Origin: an uncultured Oscillospiraceae bacterium
GTDB lineage: Bacteria; Bacillota; Clostridia; Oscillospirales; Oscillospiraceae
Direction of reading: 5' to 3'
Length of the DNA stretch: 48,577 nucleotides
Assembly (NCBI GenBank): GCA_944382995.1
Contig: CALWOF010000004.1
Coordinates: 1 to 48,577, forward strand
Shown: piece after piece, positions 25,273 to 33,112 of the stretch
How the letters are laid out: each line of letters starts with the position of its first letter
How positions within the stretch are numbered: the stretch's first letter is position 1
Position numbers and translations under genes: made by a program
Notes under the pieces: generated by a model
Told to the model about the DNA's origin: nothing
Seen by the model: only the letters and a program-made list of their open reading frames with translations
Database searches by the model: none

Positions 25273-27381
25273 TTATTGATTCGGCACGCATGTGTACGTC
25301 ATTTCCTTTGTATTCACGGAGATCATTGCCCCGGCACTCAGGCGGACAGGCTTGACCCGCCCCTCCTCAATGGGGGTGCCGTTGAACGTGATGTGCTCTT
25401 TCCCGGCGTATGCCTTGGCGTTCATCAGCAGCATCCCGCTGCCGCCCGCGGCCTTGACCTGCATGACCGGGACTCCGGCCACCCCCGGCGGGACGAATTT
25501 GATGGATCCCTCCTCCGCCTTGTAGGGGAGCAACGAGGTCAAAAACCGTTTTGTGTATCTCCCATTGGCGGTCATCTGGTGGATCCCGGGTCGGTTGGGC
25601 GAACAGTCGATGGACGGCCGGCGCTTGAGCTTCCGGGGAAGGCGCTTCTTAAAGGGCGGGATATAGCCAAGAATCAGAAGTGCGATCGCCGCGATGATCA
25701 GGCCCTTGATCAGGCGCTGGAGGTTCCGCTCCAGCCAGGAGCGGGTGTCGTCCACCTGCAGCGTCCCCTCCGCGGAGCCCGCCCAGGTGGCCGCGCCGTG
25801 CTTGCCCTCGTAGGCTACGGCATACCCGCAGTCCTCATAGACCTGGGGCCGCAGTTCTTCGCCAGAAAGCGTGGGGTACAAGTTGTACACGCCGATCGTA
25901 CCGCTCTTTTCCACTCGGAACGCCCCATAGCCCGACTGTCCGTCCGCATCAAGGACGGAGGCCGTTGGCAGCGACATCTCCTCCCACTGCGCCTCCGTGA
26001 GTTCCTGCCCCTCCAGCGTCACGTGGATCTGAATGGGCTGGGCAGCGTCCAGGCCGTCTTTTGTGATCGTGTAGACCGGGTCCTCCGCAACGGTGAAGGT
26101 GAGGGCCTTGTCCTCGTAGATGGAATAGTCCAGATGGGTGGATACGGAGTTATACTCCAGATACCGGGCCGTTGCGTCAATCTCCAGAGATCCCTCCTCA
26201 ATGTAGATCTTGTCTCCGGAGGTGTAAGCCTGCTCATGGGTGGTGCCGTTGTTGGTGACCACCGCGGAGTAGGTCACCTCTCCCAGCAGCTCAGAGTTGT
26301 TCACCGGCTCGTCGGTCCCGGCCTTTACAAAGCCGAAGGTAATGGTGTACTCGCCGGCCTGCAGGTCCTCCAGAGAGGTCACCTCCTGTCCGGCGCTGTT
26401 AGTGAGATACGCCGCGATCTCCACATTGGGCTTATAGTAGACCTCAATGGTATCGGCGCCGGTGACATCCACTGTGTAGCTGCCCGCCGGGAAATCGTCC
26501 CGGAATGTGGCAATACTTCCCTTGAGATCCCGGTTGACGATGAAATCCGGGTAGTTGATGGCCGGTGTCTCGGAGTACTGAACCGTCACCGGAGTGGTGG
26601 AGTTCAGATACTCCCGGCCGGAGGCGCTTGTAATGCCGTTGATTGCCACATTTGCCCCCTGGGCAAATACCACCAGCTCCCCCATGGGGATGTCAAACTC
26701 CACGGTCTTTGCAGACACGTTCACATCCAGCCGGTCGCTGTTGAAAATCCGTGTGCAGATTCCAGTGATCTCCCGGAGGATCTGGTCACTGGTGGCAGCC
26801 TTCTCCGAGTAGATACCGGCTTCCTGATTCTCGGTGATCTCCGGGGCGTTGGGTCCCATTCCCAGGAACATCACATTGATATCCCCGCTCTTCTGGGAGA
26901 AGAAGGCGTCCATGTCGCTGACCCCCTGGAACGCGCCGTCTGTCAGCACCACCAGCCACTTCTCATCCGCCGTCGCGGCGGCCAGATCCGCGTAAGCTTT
27001 TCGCACGCTGTTGAAGGGCGTGTTCCCGGCGGTGGTGACCATGGCGTGGATCTTGGAGACGTTGGTGCTCTGACTGTCACTCCCCCTGAGTGTCAGCTTG
27101 GGAGGCGAGCCGGTCCGCCCGCCGTCAAAATCGCTCATCACATAGATATTCATGACATCCTCTGTGCCCAGCATGGCCGCAAACACCTCCATGGCGTATT
27201 TGGCCTGGCACCAGGTATCTACTAGCTGCCCGTCTGTGGTAATCATGCTGCCAGAATCGTCGTAGACGATGTTGATGCACCGCGACGGCGCGCTGCCGTC
27301 CGCGGCCGCCGCCGCTGGGAGTATGCTCCACGTCATAAGCACCACCAGCAGCCATGCCGTCACTTTCCTGATCCTGCGCAT
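25273..27381 (-). CDS. Exported VWA protein with membrane anchor and FHA-like cytosolic tail
   Basis: A 702-residue protein and the first gene of the type VII-like operon. Residues 1-27 are a signal peptide ending in 'PAAAAA'. A von Willebrand A domain follows, with the metal site D41-x-S43-x-S45 ('VYDDSGSM') and 'LVVLTDGAF'. Beta-rich repeats occupy about 230-550 outside the cell. One membrane segment lies at about 557-577, then a basic stop ('KKRLPRKLKRR'). The last 120 residues are cytosolic and end 'HITFNGTPIEEG...LSAGAMISVN', resembling the second half of an FHA domain; this is tentative. The start is ATG with AGAGGG upstream; a TTG two codons earlier is less likely. The protein would connect the outside with the cytosolic ATPase and GTPase. 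Confidence 0.82.
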   Translation of the reverse strand: MRRIRKVTAWLLVVLMTWSILPAAAAADGSAPSRCINIVYDDSGSMITTDGQLVDTWCQAKYAMEVFAAMLGTEDVMNIYVMSDFDGGRTGSPPKLTLRGSDSQSTNVSKIHAMVTTAGNTPFNSVRKAYADLAAATADEKWLVVLTDGAFQGVSDMDAFFSQKSGDINVMFLGMGPNAPEITENQEAGIYSEKAATSDQILREITGICTRIFNSDRLDVNVSAKTVEFDIPMGELVVFAQGANVAINGITSASGREYLNSTTPVTVQYSETPAINYPDFIVNRDLKGSIATFRDDFPAGSYTVDVTGADTIEVYYKPNVEIAAYLTNSAGQEVTSLEDLQAGEYTITFGFVKAGTDEPVNNSELLGEVTYSAVVTNNGTTHEQAYTSGDKIYIEEGSLEIDATARYLEYNSVSTHLDYSIYEDKALTFTVAEDPVYTITKDGLDAAQPIQIHVTLEGQELTEAQWEEMSLPTASVLDADGQSGYGAFRVEKSGTIGVYNLYPTLSGEELRPQVYEDCGYAVAYEGKHGAATWAGSAEGTLQVDDTRSWLERNLQRLIKGLIIAAIALLILGYIPPFKKRLPRKLKRRPSIDCSPNRPGIHQMTANGRYTKRFLTSLLPYKAEEGSIKFVPPGVAGVPVMQVKAAGGSGMLLMNAKAYAGKEHITFNGTPIEEGRVKPVRLSAGAMISVNTKEMTYTCVPNQ

Positions 27382-27451
27382 AAGCAATCCCTCTTTTTCC
27401 TTTTAGAGTTTCCGCCCTTTCGAGCAGAATCCGTCTGTGGTACAATTTCGG

Positions 27452-27486
27452 AAAAAACCGGGAGGAATGCCAAAATTTCTTCCCGG
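27452..27486 (-). terminator. Hairpin with T-tract in the leader of the VWA-tubulin-FtsK operon
   Basis: On the minus strand CCGGGA, a mismatch and three more pairs fold onto TCCCGG (27458-27486), followed by TTTTTT (27452-27457). It lies about 70 bases upstream of the first start codon. It may simply end read-through transcription from the right, or attenuate the long operon. Confidence 0.55.
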
Positions 27487-28020
27487 CTTTCATTAATGAG
27501 CATGGCTAGATTGCAACTAAAATGTGATATGCGCTGTTTCTTTTTAGGCATTTACTTACAAGGCGCTTCTTAATAAGCAAGAAAATAGCCACTCCCTGTA
27601 TTTTCCAAACTGGAAATCTATGAATTTTATTATATCGAAAACTGTCGAAAAAATCAATAAGAGCCTTCATACTTTACCAAAATTCCTGATAACACGCCAA
27701 AAGCGAGAGTGCTCAAACATTGGGAGCATTAAAAAGTTCTTCCTTAGGATACGCCTCCGCCAAAGTCTCGGTCACCGCAGCGGTGTAGTGGGCCTTCGGC
27801 ATTTTCTGGTAGGCATAGTGCTAGCTGCATTTGGTGTGTTTTGTATAGTGTCCCCAGAGCATACCCGAATGCCCTCTCTGTTGGTTTTGAGGAAACCTTT
27901 CACTGGAAAGTATTTCCAACAAAAAACTATACCACCTCAGAAGGGAAAAAGCAATCCTGCCAAAGCGTTCCACCAGTTAAACCACCTGCGGGGGAACAAT
28001 GCTTTACCACCTCTTCATGG

Positions 28021-28131
28021 TCATGCGTCCTCAGAGGCCTGGGTCCGCGTTTCTTCCTTCTCATGGTCATCCGGCTTGTGACCCACAGCAATCTTCTTCC
28101 CCTGAATTTTTCTGCGGAGCTTGCTGTCCAC
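28021..28131 (-). pseudogene. Remnant of the C-terminus of a second relaxase gene
   Basis: The minus strand here encodes 'KLRRKIQGKKIAVGHKPDDHEKEE' in two pieces that line up with the C-terminus of the intact relaxase at 1990-3822 ('QQLRVRRVALGHKPDDHEDEE'). Twenty bases around the 'HKPDDHE' codons are identical in the two copies. Upstream of this the similarity and the frame are lost and no start is present. It is the 3' scar of another relaxase gene and shows that a related element was here or recombined with this one. Confidence 0.6.
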
Positions 28132-28342
28132 CCGCGGACCGGCAGCGGACTGGGACAGCGAGCGGCCCCCGGAGGGGAGAACCGGCAGGTGACCCCCAGC
28201 ATCACAGGCGGCAACCGAGTGCAAAAATATCCCTAGGGGCCGCAAATCTTTTTGCGAGAAAATTTGACACCGCCAGAATCAGCAGCAGGTTCGCAGAAAC
28301 CATATTGACAATCAATCATGCTCTTACGAAAGGTCTCGGGCA

Positions 28343-28390
28343 CATGGAAGTCCCCCGCGCCGGGAAAAGCCGGTGCGGGAGACTTCCATG
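28343..28390. repeat. Long imperfect inverted repeat downstream of the FtsZ-C-like gene
   Basis: CATGGAAGTC at 28343-28352 pairs with GACTTCCATG at 28381-28390, and the stem continues inward through CCCGC/GCGGG and CCGG/CCGG with one mismatch and one wobble around a GAAAAG loop. There is no T-tract on either strand. It lies 47 bases after the stop of the minus-strand gene at 28437 and may end or stabilise its transcript. Confidence 0.6.
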
Positions 28391-28436
28391 CCGCAGATAG
28401 CCCCATGGCGATCAGTGCATACGCCCATCCATTTGC

Positions 28437-29618
28437 TCAATCCTTAAAGAGATTAAGCGGAAACTGGTCCGCTTCATCGGTGATATCTTCAGCGGGCGCT
28501 TCCGCGGCTGCTGTTCCATCCTTTTTTGAGGGCCCAGATCTTTCGGAGTCCTCTGTTTTATTAGCAGGCTCCTCCTTCCGGCAGAGCGAAGCGATCAGGT
28601 AAACGCAGAAGTCTCCTTCTGCTAGGGAGTCATCAAAGTCCACGCCGAAGATAATATTTACCTCATCCGCGCACTTGTCCTGTACGACGGACGTTAACTC
28701 GGAAACATCGCAGATCCCGACAGATGAGGGCCCCACGATATAGATCAGGATCGATATTGCTTCCGAAAAATGGCTGGAATGCGTGATGTATCGTTTGATC
28801 TCATCCACCGCGCCCCGGCATTCAAGGGAGACCGCATATTCCTCGCACCCATGGGGGAGAACGGCAGTGATATCCGCCTGATCCACGTTGATAAAGGACT
28901 CCCGCTCCGCGAATTTATCGATGCAGAAATCCAAAAGATCTCTCTGCTGCAAGGGTGTCTCGGCGGTGTACTTATAGACCCGAAGCAGTTCCCGGCGGTC
29001 TTTCTCATACTGCAGGGGCAGGTGCGCGGAACTGGATCCCGGATCTGAAGGAGGTGTCTCGGCCTGAGGAAGATCAGATTCAACCTCGATCCTGCCAGGC
29101 CTGTGAGAGAAATCATTTTGGAGAGGGCGCCGCACGTCATCGCCCCGGGTGCTGCTCCGGCAGGCATGGATCTGCGCTTTCTCTTCCACGGTAAGCCGCT
29201 TTGTGGAAGGCGAATTCTTGAGCGCGCTCCGAAACACCTCACCAAGAAAACGATATTCCGGATCTTCTCCCCGGCGCATGTTCAAAAGCTCATTTTTAGC
29301 CGCAGCACTGACGTCCACAAGCTCTAAAAGTCTCTCCATAGAATCCGCGATCGCGGTCACATCAAAGAAATTGAGTTCCCGCAGCCGTCGGACGATCTCT
29401 GCTGTTGGCCGGTGCAAAATGTCAAAGATCATGTCCTTCGGCAGCGGCTTCGCGCCGTTTACATACACGGAGGCAGTGGATTCTGAAATACTTATTCCGC
29501 TGTCGGACTTCGGCTCCCCATTGAGGAGCACGTTGACGCAGTTATACTGCTGCAGGGAGCAGGCTCCTTTAATGGCACAGTGATAAAAGATCGGAAAGGT
29601 GAGTTCTAATTTATCCAT
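28437..29618 (-). CDS. FtsZ C-terminal-domain protein lacking the GTPase domain
   Basis: A 393-residue protein. Residues about 225-350 match the FtsZ second half: 'FINVDQADIT' (242-251) keeps the T7-loop pattern N244-x-D246-x-x-D249, then 'ILIYIVGPSSVGICDVSEL' and 'VNIIFGVDFDDSLAEGDF' with 'VYLIASL' follow the FtsZ C-terminal subdomain strand by strand. The tail (residues 378-393), after an acidic Ser/Ala-rich linker, reads 'DEADQFPLNLFKD', like the FtsZ C-terminal conserved peptide. The N-terminal 200 residues carry no GGTGTG signature or other nucleotide site and are of unknown fold. FtsZ polymers join by inserting a T7 loop into the next GTP site, so this protein could cap or stimulate FtsZ. 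AGGGGGG precedes the ATG; the longer frame upstream has no start signal. Confidence 0.75.
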   Translation of the reverse strand: MDKLELTFPIFYHCAIKGACSLQQYNCVNVLLNGEPKSDSGISISESTASVYVNGAKPLPKDMIFDILHRPTAEIVRRLRELNFFDVTAIADSMERLLELVDVSAAAKNELLNMRRGEDPEYRFLGEVFRSALKNSPSTKRLTVEEKAQIHACRSSTRGDDVRRPLQNDFSHRPGRIEVESDLPQAETPPSDPGSSSAHLPLQYEKDRRELLRVYKYTAETPLQQRDLLDFCIDKFAERESFINVDQADITAVLPHGCEEYAVSLECRGAVDEIKRYITHSSHFSEAISILIYIVGPSSVGICDVSELTSVVQDKCADEVNIIFGVDFDDSLAEGDFCVYLIASLCRKEEPANKTEDSERSGPSKKDGTAAAEAPAEDITDEADQFPLNLFKD

Positions 29619-29872
29619 TGAGTTGCCCCCCTGAAGGATTCTATATCCATCATAAACCAAAAAGCGGCTGTTCACAAGAACAAGAAAAGAAATGGAAAAG
29701 TTTTCGGTCTCATGGCCGGACAAAACAGGATCGGAAAAGTAATGGAAAAGAAATTGAAAGGAAATTGAAAATTCAAAAAATGGTGCAACCGGTATATGAT
29801 CGTACTTGAAAGAGGCAGAGACAGTGCACAAATCACGTATTCCCAATTTGATAAGATTTGGAGGTGCATGCC

Positions 29873-30070
29873 ATGAGAGCCGATCAGATCCCGCGGCGGG
29901 TGATCCGCTGTCCACTCTGCTCAAAAGGCCGGCTGGCCGATGTGGCAGATTACCCGGATCCGCTGAAAATGACACTCTATGGCCCCCAGCAGGCGGATCG
30001 TGCGCAGATGTTTCTGAAATGCCCCAAGTGCGGCCAACAGATCGGAATTTTCTTTGGAAGAACACGATGA
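29873..30070 (+). CDS. Small zinc-ribbon protein
   Basis: A 65-residue protein with two CxxC knuckles, 'CPLC' and 'CPKC', about 35 residues apart, the layout of a small zinc ribbon. GGAGGTGCATGCC precedes the ATG; a TTG five codons upstream is open but lacks a site. It stands alone between the divergently read FtsZ-C-like gene and the sigma-like gene. The role is unknown; nucleic-acid or protein binding is usual for this fold. Confidence 0.65.
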   Translation: MRADQIPRRVIRCPLCSKGRLADVADYPDPLKMTLYGPQQADRAQMFLKCPKCGQQIGIFFGRTR

Positions 30071-30139
30071 GTTTTAAGATGAGTTTTAAATAGTCAAGCG
30101 CACCAACCGCCCGCCTTGGAATGTGGGAGCCACGCGTTC

Positions 30140-30181
30140 GGAGCCTTACGGATAGCTTTCAGCTGTGCGTAAGGCTCCTTG
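30140..30181 (+). terminator. Probable terminator after the zinc-ribbon gene
   Basis: A perfect 11-bp inverted repeat (GGAGCCTTACG 30140-30150 with CGTAAGGCTCC 30168-30178) closes a 17-base loop that itself contains AGCT twice. It is followed by a weak TTGCCTTT tract. The gap 30071-30332 holds no gene. Confidence 0.5.
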
Positions 30182-30332
30182 CCTTTCTGCCGGCTGACAG
30201 CGGAAAGGGCTTCGCGGATGCGAGACTGCACATCTGAGGTAAAGAGACCATTTTCACGCCATACAGAAAGAATCCGAAGTCCTCCCGCTTTTCTGAAATT
30301 CTCAAAATTTCAGAAAACGGAGGATCTTAGAG

Positions 30333-30794
30333 ATGTCGAGGCGCAGAACCGAGGCAGACGATATCAGTTGTCCGGAAAACTATTTTAATCGCTATATGGC
30401 CCTGGAAACAAAAAAGGCACGAGAAGAAAACAAAAAGTATTACGATATGTTTGAGTCGTTGGACAGGCTCCTTGGAGACGGAAGCAGCAGAATGAGCGGT
30501 AGGATCCGGCTGCTACTTGCCACAAATCATGGCGGAGAAGAGTTTGAGAAGTATATCACAGAGACAGATACCTTTGCTTGGATCGACTCGATAGAAAATC
30601 AGACGCTCTTTGCGGCCATCACATCTCTGGGCGAAAAGGACAAATTACTGTTGACCCTGCGGTACAATTACTGCTGTTCGCAGGCAGAAACAGCCGCCGT
30701 GTTGGGTTGTTCCCAGTGTGCTGTGAGCAAGCGCGAAAGACGGCTGAAAAAATTCTTTCGAGATTTTTTTGATAAGGGTTTTAAAAAACCGTGA
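30333..30794 (+). CDS. Sigma-70 region 4-like regulator
   Basis: A 153-residue protein whose C-terminal third is a sigma region 4 helix-turn-helix: 'EKDKLLLTLRYNYCCSQ' and 'ETAAVLGCSQCAVSKRERRLKKFF'. The N-terminal part is helical, without an obvious region 2. Proteins of this type are common next to the excisionase and integrase of Clostridia ICEs and probably control excision or transfer genes. GGAGG lies ten bases before the ATG. Confidence 0.78.
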   Translation: MSRRRTEADDISCPENYFNRYMALETKKAREENKKYYDMFESLDRLLGDGSSRMSGRIRLLLATNHGGEEFEKYITETDTFAWIDSIENQTLFAAITSLGEKDKLLLTLRYNYCCSQAETAAVLGCSQCAVSKRERRLKKFFRDFFDKGFKKP

Positions 30795-30799
30795 TTTTA

Positions 30800-31200
30800 T
30801 CCCTACCACTTATGAGAGGGTATTCGCCTCTTGTGCTCTTTGAAAACAGAAGATCCGGCAGCGGATTCCCATCAGCTGACAGTCCCCCGGAAGGGGACAA
30901 GCGATGCGGCGGGTGCGCGAAGACCACCTGTGCAGGCGGAAGCCTGCATCAAAGACGGCCATATAAGGTGCTCAGCGGGTCCACCCAGCCAAAAGCAGCT
31001 CCGGCAGGCTGTTTCGCCATGACCCTGTCAGCCTATAATGGTACACCTGTCCCGCATATGCGGGAACAGCTCGGAGAGATCCTCGGAGGGGTGAGATTCC
31101 CGTAGGGCGTTGCCAAACGCCGGTCCGTATGCCGCCCATCAGCTCGGGAAGTAGTGTCGAATAGGGCTGAGTAACAAGAAATAGATTTTATAAATGTCTG
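30800..31200 (+). ncRNA. Candidate structured RNA between the sigma-like gene and the excisionase
   Basis: This stretch of about 400 bases has no credible gene but many local helices. They include GTCCCC/GGGGAC (30882-30898), TGCAGGC-GGAA-GCCTGCA with a GNRA-type loop (30931-30948), CCCGCATATGCGGG inside a longer stem (31047-31068) and GGCGTT-GCCA-AACGCC (31106-31121). The sequence begins with 'TTATGAGAGGGTATTCGCCTCTT' in stem form and ends near 31200 with the unpaired-looking 'GTAGTGTCGAATAGGGCTGAGTAAC' in two halves. The density of short GC stems with tetraloops in a non-coding stretch is typical of a conserved structured RNA. I cannot name the family; control of excision or a transfer function is a guess. 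Confidence 0.5.
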
Positions 31201-31256
31201 CCTCAGAGTATGGTTTCGTAAGAGAAGCAGAAAAATTCAGAGGTCAGGACATGATT

Positions 31257-31292
31257 CACGGGCCGGAGATCGCAAGTGATCTCCGGCCCGTG
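31257..31292 (+). terminator. Perfect 15-bp hairpin before the excisionase
   Basis: CACGGGCCGGAGATC (31257-31271) pairs perfectly with 31278-31292 around a six-base loop. No T-tract follows, so it is a strong hairpin that could stop or protect the upstream transcript. The remainder of the gap to 31475 is AT-rich without a gene. Confidence 0.5.
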
Positions 31293-31475
31293 GTATATTC
31301 CAGCAGAAACAACCCAAAACAAGTGGCGCCGCTTCTATAAAGGAATTCGCTTTACAGTTTTTCTAGCTTGATTTCAGAAGCTACAGGGATCACAGATTGG
31401 CTTATAAAGCAGATGTGGTGGCTATATTTGTGAAATCAAGACAGTTAACGGCACGAGAAGAAGGGAGTGGCAATT

Positions 31476-31685
31476 ATGACAAATCAGACCTACAAATCCT
31501 TTGAGGAATTACCAGTCATGCTGACAATCCCGCAGGTGGCCAGTGTGCTCAGCATATCGCGGGCCGGGGCCTACGAGCTGGCCCACAGCAAAAACTTCCC
31601 GGCTATGTTAGTCGGAAGCCGGATCGTCGTTCCGAAGGACCGGCTGTTGGCCTGGGTAGACCGAAAAGTGTCTGAGCGTATTTAA
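31476..31685 (+). CDS. xis: Excisionase (Xis-type helix-turn-helix)
   Basis: A 69-residue MerR-like winged-helix excisionase: 'MLTIPQVASVLSISRAGAYELAHSKNFP' is the helix-turn-helix and 'GSRIVVPKDRLLAWVDRKV' the wing and last helix, the standard order for excisionases of Tn916-like elements. The ATG with AAGGGAG upstream is preferred to a GTG three codons earlier that has no site. It is 17 bases from the integrase gene and would set the direction of recombination. Confidence 0.85.
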   Translation: MTNQTYKSFEELPVMLTIPQVASVLSISRAGAYELAHSKNFPAMLVGSRIVVPKDRLLAWVDRKVSERI

Positions 31686-31702
31686 GGCAGGAGGTCAGAG
31701 AA

Positions 31703-32899
31703 ATGTCCAAGCGAAGAGCCCGTGGAGAAGGAAGTGTTCGGAAACGTTCAGACGGTCGTTGGGAAGGCCGTTATACGGCAGGCCGGAACGAGGAGACCGG
31801 GAAACTCATTTACAAAAGTGTTCTGGCCAGGACACAAGCCGAGTGCAAGCGGCTGCTTCGAGAGGCGATTTGGAACCGGGAATATAAAACTGATCCACAG
31901 CCTCGTCCAGCACAAGAAGTAAAAGAGCCCTCCATGCAGCGGATGGATAGTCAGGCGTTCACAGTTGCGCAGTGGCTTCAGACCTGGTATGATCTCTATG
32001 CGAAACAAAACATTCGAGAAAGCACCCAGTTACAATACAGCTACTTTATGAATCATCTGATCATCCCTCAGATCGGTGAAGTTCCGTTGAGTCAACTGAC
32101 CGGACTGCGCCTCCAAATTCTTTATCAGGACCTGCGCACCAACGGAAGGGTCCATTCTCAGAAACGGACGAGTTCCGGGCTGAGTCCCAAAACGGTCCGC
32201 TGCGTTCATATGCTTCTGCACGCCGCATTGGAGCAGGCAGTTCGTTCCGGCATCATCCCTAAAAATCCGACGATGGAGTGTAAACCTCCAAAGCTGGAAC
32301 GGAAAGAGATGAAAGTCATCCAGCCGGAGCAGATCGGAGACTATCTACATGCGGCAGCAGAACGGAACGTGCTGCCTCTGTTCTTTCTGGAACTGACCAC
32401 CGGCCTGCGTCGTGGTGAACTGCTGGCCCTGCTCTGGAGCGATCTGGACATGCAGAACAGAAGTATCTCTGTGACGAAGTCTGTCAGTCGGCTGAATGGA
32501 GAGCTGGTGGTGAGCAAGCCCAAGACCCAGCATTCTATCCGGACGCTTCTGATCCCACAGCAGGCTGTGGATCTGTTGGTACAAGAACACAATTTACATC
32601 CGAAAAATCCGTATATGTTCCCTTCTCCAACAACTGAAACTATGTACAGCCCGGAGACCGTGGCAAGAATCCACAAGAGGATCTTGCGGGACGCCGGGCT
32701 GGAGGATTGCAGATTTCACGATTTGAGGCACACCTTTGCCACGCTGGCTCTGCAGAACGGCGTGGACATCAAAACCCTTTCCGGGATGCTGGGACACTAC
32801 TCCTCTGGCTTCACGCTGGATACCTACACTCACGTGACACGGAAAATGCAGGAGGAAGCGGCAGAGAAAATGGGGCAGTTCATGGAGATGAAGCTGTGA
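31703..32899 (+). CDS. int: Tyrosine site-specific integrase (Tn916 Int-like)
   Basis: A 398-residue tyrosine recombinase. Residues 1-65 are the arm-binding three-stranded domain ('GEGSVRKRSDGRWEGRYTAG'), 85-195 the core-binding domain, and 205-390 the catalytic domain. The catalytic set is complete: R236 ('TTGLRRGE'), K274, H339-x-x-R342 ('FHDLRHTF'), H365 ('LGHYS') and Y375 ('DTYTH'). AGGAGG precedes the ATG. It should integrate and, with Xis, excise the element. Just downstream are short direct repeats that look like arm-type sites and a tRNA-Pro gene. Confidence 0.93.
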   Translation: MSKRRARGEGSVRKRSDGRWEGRYTAGRNEETGKLIYKSVLARTQAECKRLLREAIWNREYKTDPQPRPAQEVKEPSMQRMDSQAFTVAQWLQTWYDLYAKQNIRESTQLQYSYFMNHLIIPQIGEVPLSQLTGLRLQILYQDLRTNGRVHSQKRTSSGLSPKTVRCVHMLLHAALEQAVRSGIIPKNPTMECKPPKLERKEMKVIQPEQIGDYLHAAAERNVLPLFFLELTTGLRRGELLALLWSDLDMQNRSISVTKSVSRLNGELVVSKPKTQHSIRTLLIPQQAVDLLVQEHNLHPKNPYMFPSPTTETMYSPETVARIHKRILRDAGLEDCRFHDLRHTFATLALQNGVDIKTLSGMLGHYSSGFTLDTYTHVTRKMQEEAAEKMGQFMEMKL

Positions 32900-32959
32900 T
32901 GGGAGCACCGGACAACACTCAATTTGTCCAGCTCTGCCTGATCCCTCGTGTCCATTTGG

Positions 32960-33046
32960 GGGTACAGTTTACAAATCCAATGTGTCTATTTTCTTGGGTA
33001 CAGTTTATTCCGTTAATGGGTCAGAAAATGGGTCAAAAATGGGTCA
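32960..33046. repeat. Direct repeats downstream of int; candidate arm-type integrase sites
   Basis: GGGTACAGTTTA occurs at 32960-32971 and 32996-33007. ATGGGTCA occurs three times, at 33016-33023, 33028-33035 and 33039-33046, roughly one helical turn apart. Short phased repeats between int and the attachment site are what Tn916-type integrases use as arm sites. Confidence 0.55.
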
Positions 33047-33074
33047 GCAAAAATAAAGTTCTCAAAAAAGTGCA

Positions 33075-33112
33075 AAAAATCCGCCGATTTTATCAAAAAT
33101 CGGCGGATTTTT
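33075..33112 (-). terminator. Terminator of the tRNA-Pro gene
   Basis: A perfect 17-bp stem (33075-33091 with 33096-33112, loop ATCA) begins at the tRNA 3' end and ends in T-runs on both strands. It ends the tRNA transcript and could also stop integrase transcription from the other side. Confidence 0.85.

Larger units (their letters stand above)
27552..28436. other. Gap of decayed mobile-element sequence
   Basis: This 885-base gap has no intact gene. It holds the 3' end of a decayed relaxase gene (28021-28131, minus), a 22-bp imperfect inverted repeat (28343-28390) and otherwise AT-rich to mixed sequence without recognisable coding. A promoter for the minus-strand operon starting at 27381 should lie in the left part of this gap or just before the gene, but no good -35/-10 pair stands out. 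Confidence 0.5.
1..33112. mobile_element. Right-hand part of an integrative conjugative/mobilizable element inserted at tRNA-Pro
   Basis: The left two thirds of the window carries mobility functions in the order expected of a Clostridia ICE: relaxosome protein, relaxase, TOPRIM protein, coupling protein, a long cargo block, sigma-like regulator, excisionase and tyrosine integrase. The integrase ends about 210 bases from the 3' end of a tRNA-Pro gene, a classic insertion target. The right boundary is therefore placed at the tRNA 3' end, but the exact core site is not resolved because the left end lies outside the window. No VirB4, VirB6 or lytic transglycosylase gene is seen here, so the element could be a full ICE whose channel genes lie to the left, or a mobilizable element that borrows a channel. 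Confidence 0.8.

Noticed and set aside
15603..27225. Long plus-strand frames opposite the cargo operon, rich in His, Arg, Gly and Leu.
   Set aside because: They are antisense shadows of high-GC genes with clear motifs on the minus strand.
27360..27551. A 63-residue minus-strand frame overlapping the start of the VWA gene.
   Set aside because: It has no ribosome binding site, spans the leader hairpin and overlaps a gene with a clear signal peptide.
30800..31200. Reading the stretch as a group II intron or a transposase-linked RNA.
   Set aside because: No reverse transcriptase or transposase gene and no intron domain V-like hairpin could be recognised.
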